This document shows positions 35,433 through 46,400 of a stretch of DNA of 64,000 bases, piece by piece. How positions within the stretch are numbered: position 1 is the first letter of the stretch; the number at the start of each line of letters is the position of its first letter. The translations under genes were made by a program, and so were the position numbers. Source of the stretch: Oreohelix idahoensis (Eukaryota > Mollusca > Gastropoda > Stylommatophora > Oreohelicidae); assembly GCA_024509875.1 (NCBI GenBank), contig JAMPIV010019834.1:186001-250000 (forward strand). The letters are read 5' to 3'. The notes under the pieces are model-generated. The model worked only from the letters and a program-made list of their open reading frames with translations, did no database searches and was not told the origin of the DNA.

Positions 35433-36653
35433 TTGATTACCGTTCACTTAACACAGCAACGGAATTCCAGCCTGAGCATCTGCAGAGCGCTTCTGAACTG
35501 TTCACCAAGCTTAACAAGGCAAGAATTTTCTCCAAGATTGACCTGAGTAAAGGTTATTACCAAATACCAGTCAAGGAGGAAATAAAACCCCTGCTAGCTT
35601 TTAGCACCAGTGAAGGACACTACACTTTCATCGTTATGTCTTTCGGTTTGCACAAAGCACCAGGAGTCTTCACCAGATGATGAGAAAGCTTTTAGGACCC
35701 TTGCAAAATCCACATATCCACAATTTCATGGACGATATACTGATTGCAACGGAAAACTACGAAGAACATATTGCTACGGTCGCTATACTCCTCAGGAGAC
35801 TAAAGGAAGCTGGTCTAACAGCCCGTCCTAGCAAATGTTTAATCAGCTTTGAAAAGCTTGACTTCCTGAGGCATACCATTCCCCAAGGGTGTATGTGGCC
35901 AGTTGCCAAAAAGTAGAGAAAATACGTGCAGCAAAGAGGCCTAAAACGAAGAGAGACACACGTTCATTTCTATCACTGTGTGCATATTACCAAAAGTTCA
36001 TTAAAAACTTCAATGGCCTGACAGCACCCCTTACTGACTTCACAAAGAAGGGAAAACCTGACAAAGTTATTTGAATGCAGAGTGTGAAAACGCTTACGTC
36101 ACTCTCAAGGAACACCTATCCAAATATCCAATTCTAAGGTTACCTGACCTTAAGAAACCTTTCATTTTGCGCGTCGATGGCTCGGAACAAGGAATCGGGT
36201 CAACACTGCTTCAGGCAGATGACAATAATCCGAATCTGTTATTTCCAGTTGCATATGGCAGCCGCAAACTGAATACAGCAGAAAGGAATTATTTGACCGT
36301 GGAGAGGGAATGGTTTAGCACTCGTCGTGAATGAATAAGAAGGCACCATGAATATGCTTTAGGAGTTTCGTTTACTGTGCAAACGGACCATGCTGCGTTG
36401 GCGTTTCTTGGAGCCAATAAGGAATTTAACGCGAAGATTATGCGTTGGGCTTTGCAGCTAAGCGTGTACTCTTTCAAAGTACAATACATACCAGAAGAAG
36501 AAAATGTAGGAGCGGATTTTATGAGTCGTAATTGAAGCATGAAGGAGGAGGATGCAATTGAAGATAGCAAACACTCGGAAGCTACGGATAACAGTTGCTC
36601 TATTTCCATAAATAAGACATGAAAGGGTTTCATATCTTCAAGCCCGGAGGAAC
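35433..36653 (+). pseudogene. Element A RT core, RNase H and polypurine tract (right half)
   Basis: Resumes the RT interrupted at 17939: DYRSLN, FSKIDLSKGYYQIPV, FGLHKAPGVF, catalytic MDDI (35728-35739), GLTARPSKC. RNase H follows (VDGSEQGIGSTLLQ, ERNYLTVERE, QTDHAALAFL, GADFMSRN) to about 36535. Phase changes at about 35678, 35900, 36070 and 36330 show decay. The LTR is preceded by AGCCCGGAGGAAC (36641-36653), an impure polypurine tract. Confidence 0.88.
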
Positions 36654-37930
36654 TGTGACGTGGAAATGTAAATATAGCCTCAGAAATCCGAACACCTTCG
36701 CTTTCCAATTTAGTGTTTTAATTTTGCTACGCAAAAACCACGAACTTCGCTGTCTGTCCGACTCATATTTTAAAGCCACGCCTATCTTTCCTGTTAACAT
36801 GCACTGATGAGTGTTTACCAATTTTCGCACCCGACAGTCTCACCAGGGGAGCGAATCACGTTCGTTTACCTGAATTTCTCACGCGAACTGATTTGCCAAT
36901 TATCGGCAACTAGACAGACGCGCGTAGAATTAAACTGTTTGTTTGTTTGATCAAGTCAAGGGCGATAATAATACGTCCCGATCACCTTTGATGTCCGACA
37001 TTTTTAGGGGACTCAAGTATTTGATCTACGATAGGGGAAGATAATCTAAGAAAGTCCGTTCGCATGGAATGCCTTTTGGTGTCGTTTCGGCACCACGAGT
37101 GAGAGAACCGTATAATCATTTATCTCGGAAGCCAAGCTCGTTGATTTTCCCTGATACGTCCAAGGTGTGAATTTTCACATTTTTTTAGAGATATTACACG
37201 AAATCAGTATATATATATTGCCTTCTCTCCCAGTCAGTTATCAAGTCTCTCAGGAAATTTTGGATAGTCTGAACGCGTACGCTAGAACCTATGTGAAATA
37301 ATGTCCTACGTGGGAATTATTCTGTTTTCTGATAATAATATAAGTTGTGCTTAAGTGTTAAATGTGTAAAGTTTTACCATTTTATTCACTGTGAGTCCCT
37401 AGCGTTAAGACTTGCGAAATAGCAAACGCGTATATATTTTCTTACCAGTGGTTCAGTAATGAAAAATCCATCAACCAAATTTTGTTCACCAGAAGATACG
37501 GTTTAGCTGACTAAATAATGCTATGAGTGACGGATAAAGTGACAGAGTAGAATGCGCATTATATTTTCATTGTGTGTAATTATATAGTGACTAGCATTTA
37601 ATGTCATGTGTAAAAACGATAGTTGTTAAGGGAGCAGGGTCATAATTAAATTATAACTGACAATTGTGCGCTGAGTGTTTTACCGGGTCGGAGGGGGAAA
37701 GGCGGCATGCTTTTACCAAACCCGTACTCGTTAAGGCGACGAGCGATAGTACAAGCTTAAGATACCGTGTACCTTTTAATTTAATTAAGTGACGGAGAGG
37801 ATAAGAGATCATACCTTACGCATGATAGCCTAGGATTTGTGATTTTAGAAATGTTTTGTTTTCTTCCTAATACAGTGCTTGATCAAAACCCAGCGGCCAG
37901 GGGTTTTCTATTGTGGTCTTTTCCTCAGTT

Positions 37931-38977
37931 CTTCTTCTTCTTCTTTGATCCTTAGCCGCCGACCGTCAAAGCAGTTAGTGGCCATCGCGCCTGGTGGCGT
38001 CTTGTAGGGCAACAACAAATTGATTCCACTTTGCTCGGTCGGTGGCTATCCTTCGTACAGTGCCCCAACTCTGGTTCATTCTTTGCATCTCAGCCTCCAC
38101 AGTCCTCCGCCACGTTGTTTTTGGTCAGCTTCTCTTTCGTTTTCTTTCAGGGGTCCAAAGCATAGCTGTTCTTGTGATGGCATCGGGGTCTCTTCTGAGG
38201 ACATGGCCAACCCAGCTCCAGCGTCTGCCAGCGATGATGGTGTGCATGTCTTCTTGCTTGCTCCGAGTAAACAGATCTTGGTTGGTGATAGTATTCGGCC
38301 AAAAGATTCGGTGAATTTTTCTTAGGCATGTTGTGTGAAAAGAGGACAATTTCGACATTTCCTTCTCTGTAACTCTCCAGCATTCCGCACCATAGAGAAG
38401 CACAGAAAGCACACAGCTTTGATATAATCTTAATTTTGTGCTTGTGCTGTATTGAGAGGACTTCCAGATGTTGTTTAGGCTAAAAAAGGCTGTTCTTGCC
38501 TTATTCATTCTGATGTTGATGTCTTTGCCTGCCCAGCCTTCTGGTGTTAATATGCATCCTAGGTATTTGAAGGTGTCTGTCTGTACCAGTTGCTGATTCC
38601 TTACTGATTGGGCTCAGGGTTGCTCACATTGAGCGTCATGACCTCAGACTTCTTTCAATTGATGTTCAAGTCCACCTGCTGGGTAAATTTATTAAGTCTG
38701 TCCGTTTTTTCCTGGATGTGTTGATGTGAATGTGCTAGTAGTGCAATGTCATCTGCATATTCCAGATCTTCCAATGTAGAAAATGTAGTCCAACTTATTC
38801 CTCTTGGACTGCCCTCTGTTGTCTGGCGCATCACCCAGTCTATGACTGTTAAAAATAGAGTGGTTGATAAGGGGCATCCCTGTCGTACTCCTGTCTTCAC
38901 CTCAAACGTTAGGTTGCTCTGCCCAACACTACACGTAAAGTTGGCATAGAGGCTTTTTATGATTGACACTATGCAGC
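37931..38977 (-). pseudogene. RTE-like LINE (family L5), 3' half in minus orientation
   Basis: Minus-strand RT second half: IVSIIKSLYANFTCSVG, TGVRQGCPLST, LEYADDIALLAHS (catalytic YADD), then LLYGAECWRVTEKEMSKLSSFH and SWVGHVLRRDPDAITRTAMLW, the usual C-terminal region of RNase H-less LINEs. The 3' end is an AAG-type tail at 37931-37946 abutting the target duplication. A shorter copy of the same family is at 56957-57375. Minor stops and shifts are present (about 38510-38650). Confidence 0.88.
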
Positions 38978-40288
38978 TTGGGAATCACCAAATGGTCGGG
39001 ACAGAAACCAGATAGACCACATCATGATTAACGGTAGATGGAGACATGCATTACAAGATGTGAAGGTAAGAAGAGGTGCAGATGTGGGAAGTGATCACCA
39101 TTTATTAGTAGCAAAACTGAAAGTGAAACTAAGAAGGGCTGGACCAACTGTAACTACACAGAAAAGGTTTGACATCAGCAAATTGAAGGACCCACTTACC
39201 AGAAAAGCTTTTGCGGCTGACATAAAGAAACGATATCAAATTGTCAAAAGTCGGGAAAAGACATTGACTGATGATATAGACCAGAAATTCAACACCATTT
39301 CAACAATATATAAGGAAAGCAGCAAATCATGCTTGGGATTCCAGGAAAAGGAAGAAGCAAGACTGGATAACACCAGAAACATTAAACACCATAACACTGA
39401 GAAAGGAAATGAAAAGAAAGAAAACAGAAGCGAAGTCCCCGAGGTTAAAGCAACTATATAGCGAACAGTACAGTCAGCTGGACAAGGAAGTTAAACGCCA
39501 AACCCGAGTCAACAAAAGACATTTCCTAGACGACCTTGCAAGACAGGCAGAAGAAGCAGCACTGAGAAATAAACATAGCACAGTATACAAAATAACTAAA
39601 TTCATCAGCGGAAAACGAGGTGCAAACAATATTACATTAGTAAGAGATAAGCAAGGAAATCTCATCACGACAGCAGAGGGACAGGAAACAAGATGGGCAG
39701 AGCATTTCAGAGAAACTCTGAACAAGGAACCACCAGAGACACAACTGAATGTTCCTGAGGCTGATGTAAATACAGACATTCCACGAAAAGAAGAAATCAT
39801 CACAGCAATCAAAGAGTTAAAGAACGGAAAAGCTCCTGGCCACGATAACTTAAATGCAGAGCTATTTAAGACAGACCCTGAGCTAGCAGCAGAACTATTA
39901 GAACCACTATTTGCACAAGTCTGGAAAACGGGGACAACACCATCAGAGTGGAACAAAGGAATAATTGTCAAATTGCCCAAGAAGGGAGATCTTGTAGACT
40001 GCAATAATTGGAGAGGAATCACTCTTCTCTCAGTTCCCAGCAAAATACTAGGCAGGATAATTATACAGAGAATTTCAAAAGCAGTAGATCACAAACTGAG
40101 AAAAGAACAAGCAGGATTTAGAAAGAACAGAAGATGTGTAGATCATATATTCACTCTCAGGAACATTATAGAGCAGTGCTCAGAATGGCAAAGACAGCTG
40201 TACATTAATTTCGTTGATTTTGAAAAGGCTTTTGACAGCATACATAGGGACAGTTTATGGAAAATACTGAGAGCTTATGGAAATTTCG
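38978..40288 (+). pseudogene. RTE-like LINE (family L5), inverted 5' half: endonuclease end and RT start
   Basis: Plus-strand frames encode the end of the AP-type endonuclease (NQIDHIMINGRW, RGADVGSDHHLLVAKLKVKL), and after a one-base shift near 39360 the RT N-terminal half (KNGKAPGHDNLNAELF, WNKGIIVKLPKKGD, NNWRGITLLSVPSKILGRII, EQAGFRKNRRCVDHIFTLR, INFVDFEKAFDSIHRDSLW). It stops at ILRAYG, exactly where the minus-strand half picks up, and lies inside the same target duplication. Hence one insertion with its 5' half inverted. Confidence 0.88.
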
Positions 40289-40970
40289 TCAGTTACTGAA
40301 GGAATAATAGTTGTCGTTTTCTATGGCGTTCGACCCCGTACCGGTGTGAATAGGAATTGCCAGGGCGAGACACTTACATTTTTTAACTGTAAATTTGAGT
40401 AACGGGACTCACAAAAATACCAAGATTTTTTCATTCAATTTTATCAGCCCGCTGTGGCAATATACATAACATTTTTCCGGACTTCTGACAGTCGTTTACC
40501 CAAGTGAAGTTTATCCAGGAGTATACACTGTTTCATAATCGGCACTCACCCCAGAGAAAAACCGATAGGATTTATCATCATCAGTTTTTTTTATAACGTA
40601 ACAGTTGTATTAGCACCCAGAGGCTAGACAATACAGGAACTTTTTTTCTCTTTTGTTATAACTGTGAACGCCCCGAGAACGTTTTGTTTCAATAACTATA
40701 TGCGGTGATACAGGGCTCATCCAGGAAAAATTAACCCATAAACTTTGGCGACCACCTGGAAATTATTATTTGATACCAAGGCTGGTCTGGGACCAGATGT
40801 GGCACTTATTGAGTTATTTTCCTATGTCTGTAAACATGATTATATTTGATATATATGTTTGATGTAAAGTTTAAGTGATAATAAACTAAACAAAACTTAA
40901 CTTAGTGTGTCGGTCAGACCCATACCCAATTATCCATAGTTTTTCCACGTTTGTGCGTATTTTTGTCACA

Positions 40971-41498
40971 TAATTGTGTGTGCGTGGGCGTGTGTAGTGT
41001 AACTTATCTTTCATATAAAGAGAGAAAGGTCGTCTGAGATTAAAATACAGTCGTTTAGATAGGCTTGACAAGAGAAACTTCTCACTCCAGAGACTGATCT
41101 TCCTCATACACTATTTCGTCGTGAAAATCTATTTCTTACACCTTTATTCTCACATATTTTACCACTATCACCTCTGCTGAGACGGGACCATAAATATCTT
41201 TTGACCTATCTTTAAAAAATTTACGACATTCTCAAACCCACATGGTGCTGAAAGAGCTAACCATTGGTTTTATTTGAGAAGCCGGAATAGACAATGGATT
41301 TCATTGGAAATTCGTCGGAAGCACAATCTGGGATTTGAACGAGAATGAGAGATATAATTTAGCGTGTAATAGGAAAGTTATATTAGTGATTGCATCTTTA
41401 AAACTGTCTGGGTCGTCCATGGGTCGTATACCACAGTTATGTGAGTGTCATGATAATGACCTCAGCCAATAATGCACTTTTTTATGGGGTGCAAAATT
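40971..41498. other. No recognisable gene
   Basis: Flank to the right of element A. No motif-bearing frame and no repeat that I can place. Confidence 0.4.
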
Positions 41499-41582
41499 GG
41501 CTTAGCGTCCATTCACGATGTACTGTCACAGCAAGGCGATGGCGCCGTCTGGTTGGTCCTAGGTTCGATTCCCGGTAAGCCC
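41499..41582 (+). other. tRNA-like sequence (tRNA pseudogene or SINE head)
   Basis: GGCTTA at 41499 can pair with TAAGCC at the other end (41576-41581). Between them is a B box GGTTCGATTCCCGG (41562-41575) whose arm pairs with one mismatch. The 84-nt length and the absence of a clean anticodon arm argue against a working tRNA. A T-rich end near 41750-41765 would fit a SINE body. Confidence 0.4.
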
Positions 41583-42099
41583 ATCACTTATATTTTCTTT
41601 TCTGTTGTCTAGTGTCATCCTTTATGTCCAACGAGTACCTGTTAATTACCTTTATTTATTTATTTACTTATTTATTTACTATCCACGGGATTCAGGTTTC
41701 CTTCATTATTTACTTAATGTTAAAATGTACTTGCAAGTTCGTTTTTTGTTTTGTTTTTTTTTTTAAATAAAGTTTTGCCTCGTTTTGGCGAGGCGCGTCC
41801 CGTTCAACCTAGTCCGTTATATTAGGGCGCATGTCCAAACATAAAAGACCCTTAGGTCTGTAGTATCATACATTGTATTTCTTTATGAGGAAGGGGGTGC
41901 CACAGGTTGGATCCGCCTCGGGTGCCAGATACTTTAGGGACGCCTCTGACTGGATCTATTAACTGCTTTGAACAAAAATAGATATACTTCAAAATTATTT
42001 TAAATAATGAAGAGAAAATCAAATTGAGAGTTTTCATTATTCTACAGTAGCCACACATTAGTGTATTTAATTTAGTTTATATCACTGTAATTTTTTATT

Positions 42100-42495
42100 T
42101 AGGCACGGGGTCAGATAGGTGTGCCGCAAATTTTTAGAAAACTGAAAAGTGTGCCGTGAACGCAAAAAGGTTGAGAAACACTGCCCTATGGCTACACGGA
42201 GCGACAATGACCTACGAAAGTCGTCGAAAGCAAAGTAGGCCTACAGTTTGGTAGAGCCAGTGTTAGCTTTGATCGCGTTTTTTTTTTTTTTTTTTTTAAA
42301 TAAGAACGGCATAAACCTGGTCCACGGATAGATTCTAGGGGATCCGTGAACGTAACCTAAAATTTAAAATGTAAAGTTGTTCTTATAATTAAGCTTTCAT
42401 GTCATTTTTTTTTCTCCAAGAAGGGGTTCATAGACTTCATTGGATAATCAAAAGGGTCCGTGACACGAAAAATAAAAAAAAGTTAAGAAACCCTG
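42100..42495. mobile_element. Two hAT-like non-autonomous element ends
   Basis: 42100-42183 ends in AAAGGTTGAGAAACACTG with repeated GTGTGCCG, and 42268-42495 ends in AAAGTTAAGAAACCCTG with GGTCCGTGAACG/GGGTCCGTGACACG repeats. Both ends read, in complement, CAGTGTTTCTCAACCT and CAGGGTTTCTTAACTT, which resemble hAT (Charlie-like) terminal inverted repeats. Their partners on the left are not clear; a T20 run lies at the left edge of the second. Confidence 0.45.
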
Positions 42496-43046
42496 TCACA
42501 AACGATCAGGCTGAAGCCGCTGTCAAGTGAGAAAATCTTGGCCTACTTTCAAGCTCTGTTGCCTGAACCATAATACGCATAAAGCCCTATTTGTTCGTCT
42601 GCAATTGCAGCGTCATTTTTCACAATAAACGAGATTTTTACACGGCACTGAAACAGCCGATCCGAGTGCTGTGACCCATTTAACAGACAGACCGAAGTAG
42701 TTAAGTGCCAAACGTTTTAATCTCCTGGAAGTAGCCTAGAGGCTGCTTGCAGCTATAAAATCATAACTTATCTCATGTTTGCTTCGAGTCGACATATATT
42801 CTTCAAAGTTATTTTTAACAATGTTTCAACACGTAACTAAAAAGCATTCATGGGATTTAGGGCGGAAAACAGGCTCGCTGCTGGAAGGCTTTCGGTCTGA
42901 AACGTTGACGTCTGATGAGGCGAAAGCGACAATTATGGAAGGTTTAACAGCCAAAAGCTTAAATTTGCGTTATGATTCTATTACTTTAACATTAAGAAAG
43001 TCGTAAGCATTAGATTGGGAAAAAACGAAAGAACAAAAAAAGAATA
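42496..43046. other. No recognisable gene
   Basis: A 76-codon frame (42779-43006) lacks any known motif. Probably accidental. Confidence 0.35.
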
Positions 43047-43790
43047 TACAGGGTGTCCATAAAGTCTCTTTACAATTTAACAAATTTATTACAAAGGCAA
43101 ATGAAAAGACAAATATGTGGAAATTATTACAAAATGAGAAGTAGATATTGAAGTGGTTTTTTTTGCCTCATTTAATACACCTCTATATGGGCACCATTAG
43201 TTGCACGAAGCACATCAAGACGGTACTCGATTTCTTGCCATGTTCGCTGTAGCATAGCCTCATCAATGGTGGCAATGGTATCAGTGATCTTTTGCTTTAG
43301 GTCAGTGATGTCCCGTATCTTTGTTCGATACACGATATCTTTAACATAACCCCATAGAAAGAAGTCCAGGGGAGTGATATCTGGTGAACGAGGTGGCCAG
43401 GGAATTGGTTGCCTCATCACTAAAACAAACTCGGGTGAGGAACGTTTCATCCTCAGAAATTCGTTCCAGCATGTTAACTGCAAACTCTTTTTGTCTTGGT
43501 TTATCATTTGGCTCGAGTGCCTGTAAGAGTTGCACTTTGTAAGCGTACAATCGCAAGTTCTTGTGTAGGACTTTGTGAACTGTTGAACGTGGTAGCTCTA
43601 ACTGTCTGGCAGCAGTACGGATGGACTTTGTGGGAGAATGATAAAAGGCTTGTCTAACACGCTCGATGTTTTCCTCAGATGTTCTTGGTCGTCCACTCCT
43701 CCCTTTATCCAACACTGTCCCTGTCTCCATAAATTTCTTGTGCCATGCACGAATTGATGGACATGACGGTGGATCTCTTCTATAGTTCTG
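43047..43790 (-). pseudogene. Mariner-type transposon, internally deleted transposase
   Basis: TA then terminal repeat CAGGGTGTCCATAAAGTC at 43047-43066. The minus strand encodes the N-terminal HTH region (SIRTAARQLELPRSTVHKVL), the first catalytic block (FSDEA, near 43410) and, in another phase, the terminal block PPRSPDITPLDFFLWGYVKD (near 43360) with the third catalytic Asp. The roughly 90-100 residues between, with the second Asp, are missing, so the copy cannot transpose itself. The other terminal repeat and the start codon region beyond 43790 were not found. Confidence 0.85.
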
Positions 43791-44149
43791 TAGTTTCGAT
43801 GAGTCTGCCTATCTGTATATCTATTTTTTGGCAGTACCTACATTTTTTTTATATTTTGGTTCACTATTGTTTTTTCACTGCACGAACCAAAGGCGTCTCT
43901 AGCTTTTCCGAGGATGGTAGGCGTGGTGATAGGCAAACAAATTTGGGGATGGGATGAGATCTGGGATAAATTATAACTTGAATTAATTTACTTTTCTGGC
44001 GTTTTTTTCTTTTGCCGTTAAATTGTTAGGCATGATACTTTTAATATTTACATATCTATGTTATTATTATTATTACTAATGCTTTGTTATTATTACTAAA
44101 ACTTTGTGTATAAAAGTTGACCATTTCAGTAGCAGGAAACACATTGAGG

Positions 44150-44350
44150 AAACCTGTTTACAGCATTTCAGGGCAGTGCCCATGCTGGAATGCACAGAGT
44201 AAGATATATATAGGGTGACATAAGACACACGAGGAAGGAAATTGAAAACAGGCATTAAATGGATGAAAAGACAAGGAAAGACCTAGAACGGATGGCACAG
44301 GTCAGGGGCGCTTGACTTGAATCTGTTGAAGGCCTTGCTCCACTGGGAGC
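44150..44350 (+). pseudogene. LINE C-terminal remnant (family L6)
   Basis: Recognisable by similarity to the better copies downstream: a decayed LRKPVYSI.. block, then CCTAGAACGGATGGCACAGG (compare 45803-45822) and GTTGAAGGCCTTGCTCCACT (compare 45843-45862). Many stops. Old copy, direction plus. Confidence 0.55.
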
Positions 44351-44474
44351 CAGAGGGTAATGTAATGTTATTTCGGAAGCGCCCCGTGTAGTTCCGAGGG
44401 TGTCTGGGCAGACAAAGAAATAACAGGACTACTGTTGTCTTAGACAGCTCGTAAGTGGCGCACTAATATCAGGT

Positions 44475-44565
44475 TGTGCATGGGGCGGGCAACCTCATGA
44501 TGTAAAAACAAATCTCTATAGAAACCACCACTGTAAGAGTTTATGTTTTGGTGTAGGATTCCTCA
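44475..44565 (-). mobile_element. Dispersed repeat R (left part), split by a LINE
   Basis: Shares with 46342-46400, 52945-53125, 54530-54690 and 59685-59830 the consensus blocks CCACCACT, CTTGCAGGAAGCCT or its decayed forms, TGGTTTCT, TTTGTTTTACATGATGAGGTT and GCCCCATGCACAACCT (minus-strand reading here). The family is about 200 bp, non-coding, with no evident tRNA head. The right part of this copy lies at 46342-46400. Confidence 0.65.
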
Positions 44566-46327
44566 GGATAAATAATAGGCAGATGGACTCTATGAAGATC
44601 AATGGTCAAGTTATTGAAGAAGTAGAAAGCTTAACATATCTGGGGAGTAACATTGACAAAAGGGGGAACCGATGGTGACGTGTTCTAAAACAAATAAAGC
44701 CACATGCGTTTTTAATGCCCTTCGATCATTATGGAACTCCTCAGCTATATCGAGAGAGAACAAAATCAGAGTCTTTAACTCATATGTAAAGTCAGTCTAA
44801 TAGTTGAACAAAGTCTGGAATGGAATTCACCGCTATACATCGGATTCGTGGACTATGAAAAGGCATTTGACAGTGTAGACAGATAATCGCTTTGGAAATT
44901 GATGAGGCATTATGGAGTTCCCATGAAGATCATTAACTTAATAAAGAAGACGTATGAAGACATGGCATGCAGATTTCTTCACGAAGGACAACTTACAGAA
45001 CCGTTTCTTACTAGCAATTGATTGGGTTATGAAAACATCGACATCACACAACAGAAATGGAATCCAGTGAAATCTGACTAAACAGCTTGATGATCTGGAT
45101 TTTGCAGATGACTTGGCTCTTCTGTCCCATAACCATAATCAGATGCAAGAGAAAATGAAAATTCTCGATGAGAGGTCACAACAAGTGAGCCTGAAAATAC
45201 ACAGGGAAAAGACAAAGATTATGAGAATAAATGCAAGAAATGATAACAAGGTTGAACTTGAAGAAACACCACTAAAAGATGAAGAATCGTAAAAATATCT
45301 TGGAAGTAATATAGACAAAGTTGGAGGGACAGACAGTGATATCAAAATAAGAATACAAAAAGCAAGAGGAGCTTTCATTGCACTGGGAAACATGAAGAAC
45401 AAGAGAAATCAAGTCCAACACAAAAATAAGAATCTTCAACTCAAATGTCAAGGCTATCCTATTGTATGGCTCTGAGACATGGAGAACAACAAAAACAACA
45501 ACCAAAAAGCTACAGACTTTTATAAACGGGTGCTTGCGTAGAATAGAAGGACTGAAATGGTATGACAAAGTCACAAATGTGGAATTGATAACAAGAACCA
45601 GACAAGTGCCAGTGGAACAAGAGTTGAGAAGAAGACGCTGGCGATGGATAGGACACACATTGAGGAAACCTGTTGATAGCATTACAAGGCATTCCTTGTT
45701 CTGGAATCCACAGGGAAAGAGAGGCAGAGGTAGACCAAAAAACACATGGAGAAGAAAACTGGAAACAGAGGTGAAAATGATGAGGAAAACATGGAAAGAA
45801 CTTGAGCGGATGGCACAGGACAGGAAGACTTGGCATGTGTTTGTTGAAGGCCTATGCTCCTTTGGGGAGCTAAAAGGTATTGATTGATTGAAAGTCAGTC
45901 TTGCTGTATGGCTCAGAGACATCGCACGTCTCAAAGAGTATCGCATCCAAACAACAGATATTTGTTAATATATGTCTCCGACGGATCCTCCGTATAAGAT
46001 GGCCAGATGTAATAACAAATGTAGAGCTAAGGAACAGATGCGGGCAACAGCCAATACAAATGGAAATTAAGGTAAGAAAGTGGAGATGGATAGGCCATAC
46101 ACTCAGAAGAGAACAATCAAGCATAGTCAGTTGCCCTTGACTGGAACCCACAATGGAAAAGAAGAGTGGGGAGGCCAAGGATAACTTGGAGAGGAACTGC
46201 GGAAGAGAAGGCTAAGGAAATTTGAATGACTTGGGCACAGCTGAAAAAGACAGCCCAGAATAGAAACCGATGGAAAGCAACTGTTTCAGCCCTATGTTCC
46301 ACGGGGAACGGAAAGGAACGATGATGA
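44566..46327 (+). pseudogene. RTE-like LINE (family L6, outer copy), 5' truncated and split
   Basis: Flanked by 14-bp duplications TGTAGGATTCCTCA (44552-44565 and 46328-46341), 3' tail GATGATGATG. It encodes MKINGQVIEEVESLTYLGSNID (44592 onward) to a KSV block at 44798, and continues after the inserted LINE at 45902 with LLYGSETSHVSKS, CLRRILRIRWPDVITNVEL and KWRWIGHTLRRE. Several stops and shifts. It interrupts the dispersed repeat R. Confidence 0.85.
44799..45890 (+). pseudogene. RTE-like LINE (family L6, inner copy), 5' truncated
   Basis: Flanked by 11-bp duplications AAAGTCAGTCT (44788-44798 and 45891-45901), tail TTGATTGATTG. RT from GFVDYEKAFDSVDR (one stop follows), YGVPMKIINLIKKTYEDM, LDDLDFADDLALLSH (catalytic FADD), then after a shift near 45460 SETWRTTKTTTKKLQTF, CLRRIEGLKW, RRWRWIGHTLRKP and GKRGRGRPKNTWRRKL, ending at TGA 45887. 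Inserted into the outer L6 copy, so it is younger than that copy. Confidence 0.88.
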
Positions 46328-46341
46328 TGTAGGATTCCTCA

Positions 46342-46400
46342 AGGTGGCCATCTGTAGTGGTGGATCCATGTTCCACACAGAGTAGAAAATGAGATGACTG
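46342..46400 (-). mobile_element. Dispersed repeat R (right part)
   Basis: Continuation of the copy at 44475-44565: on the plus strand AGGTGGCCATCTGTAGTGGT then GGATCCATGTTCCACACAGA. The two parts abut once the LINE and one duplication copy are removed. Confidence 0.65.

Larger units (their letters stand above)
10919..40970 (+). mobile_element. LTR retrotransposon A (Gmr1-type order), host of nested elements B and an RTE-like LINE
   Basis: Two long direct repeats, 10919-13200 and 36654-40970 (the latter interrupted by a LINE), both start TGTGACGTGG and end TTTTGTCACA, with TGTGAC/GTCACA terminal inverted repeats. Between them lie gag, protease, integrase, reverse transcriptase and RNase H in that order, all plus strand, split at 17939/35433 by element B. 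Roughly 10 kb is A's own sequence plus LTRs; the rest is inserted. LTR copies differ by about 16 substitutions in the first 320 bp by eye, so A is the oldest of the three. Gmr1-like assignment rests on integrase preceding a Ty3/gypsy-type RT. Confidence 0.9.
36654..40970 (+). repeat. Element A right (3') LTR, split by a LINE
   Basis: Matches the left LTR as 36654-37930 and 40295-40970. A 2358-bp LINE lies between TCAGTT copies (37925-37930 and 40289-40294). It lacks the 340-bp GA-containing segment present in the left LTR (junction near 40799). Confidence 0.9.

Noticed and set aside
41499..41582. Functional tRNA gene
   Set aside because: Acceptor ends pair and the B box is good, but length, T-arm mismatch and lack of a clear anticodon arm point to a tRNA-derived repeat.
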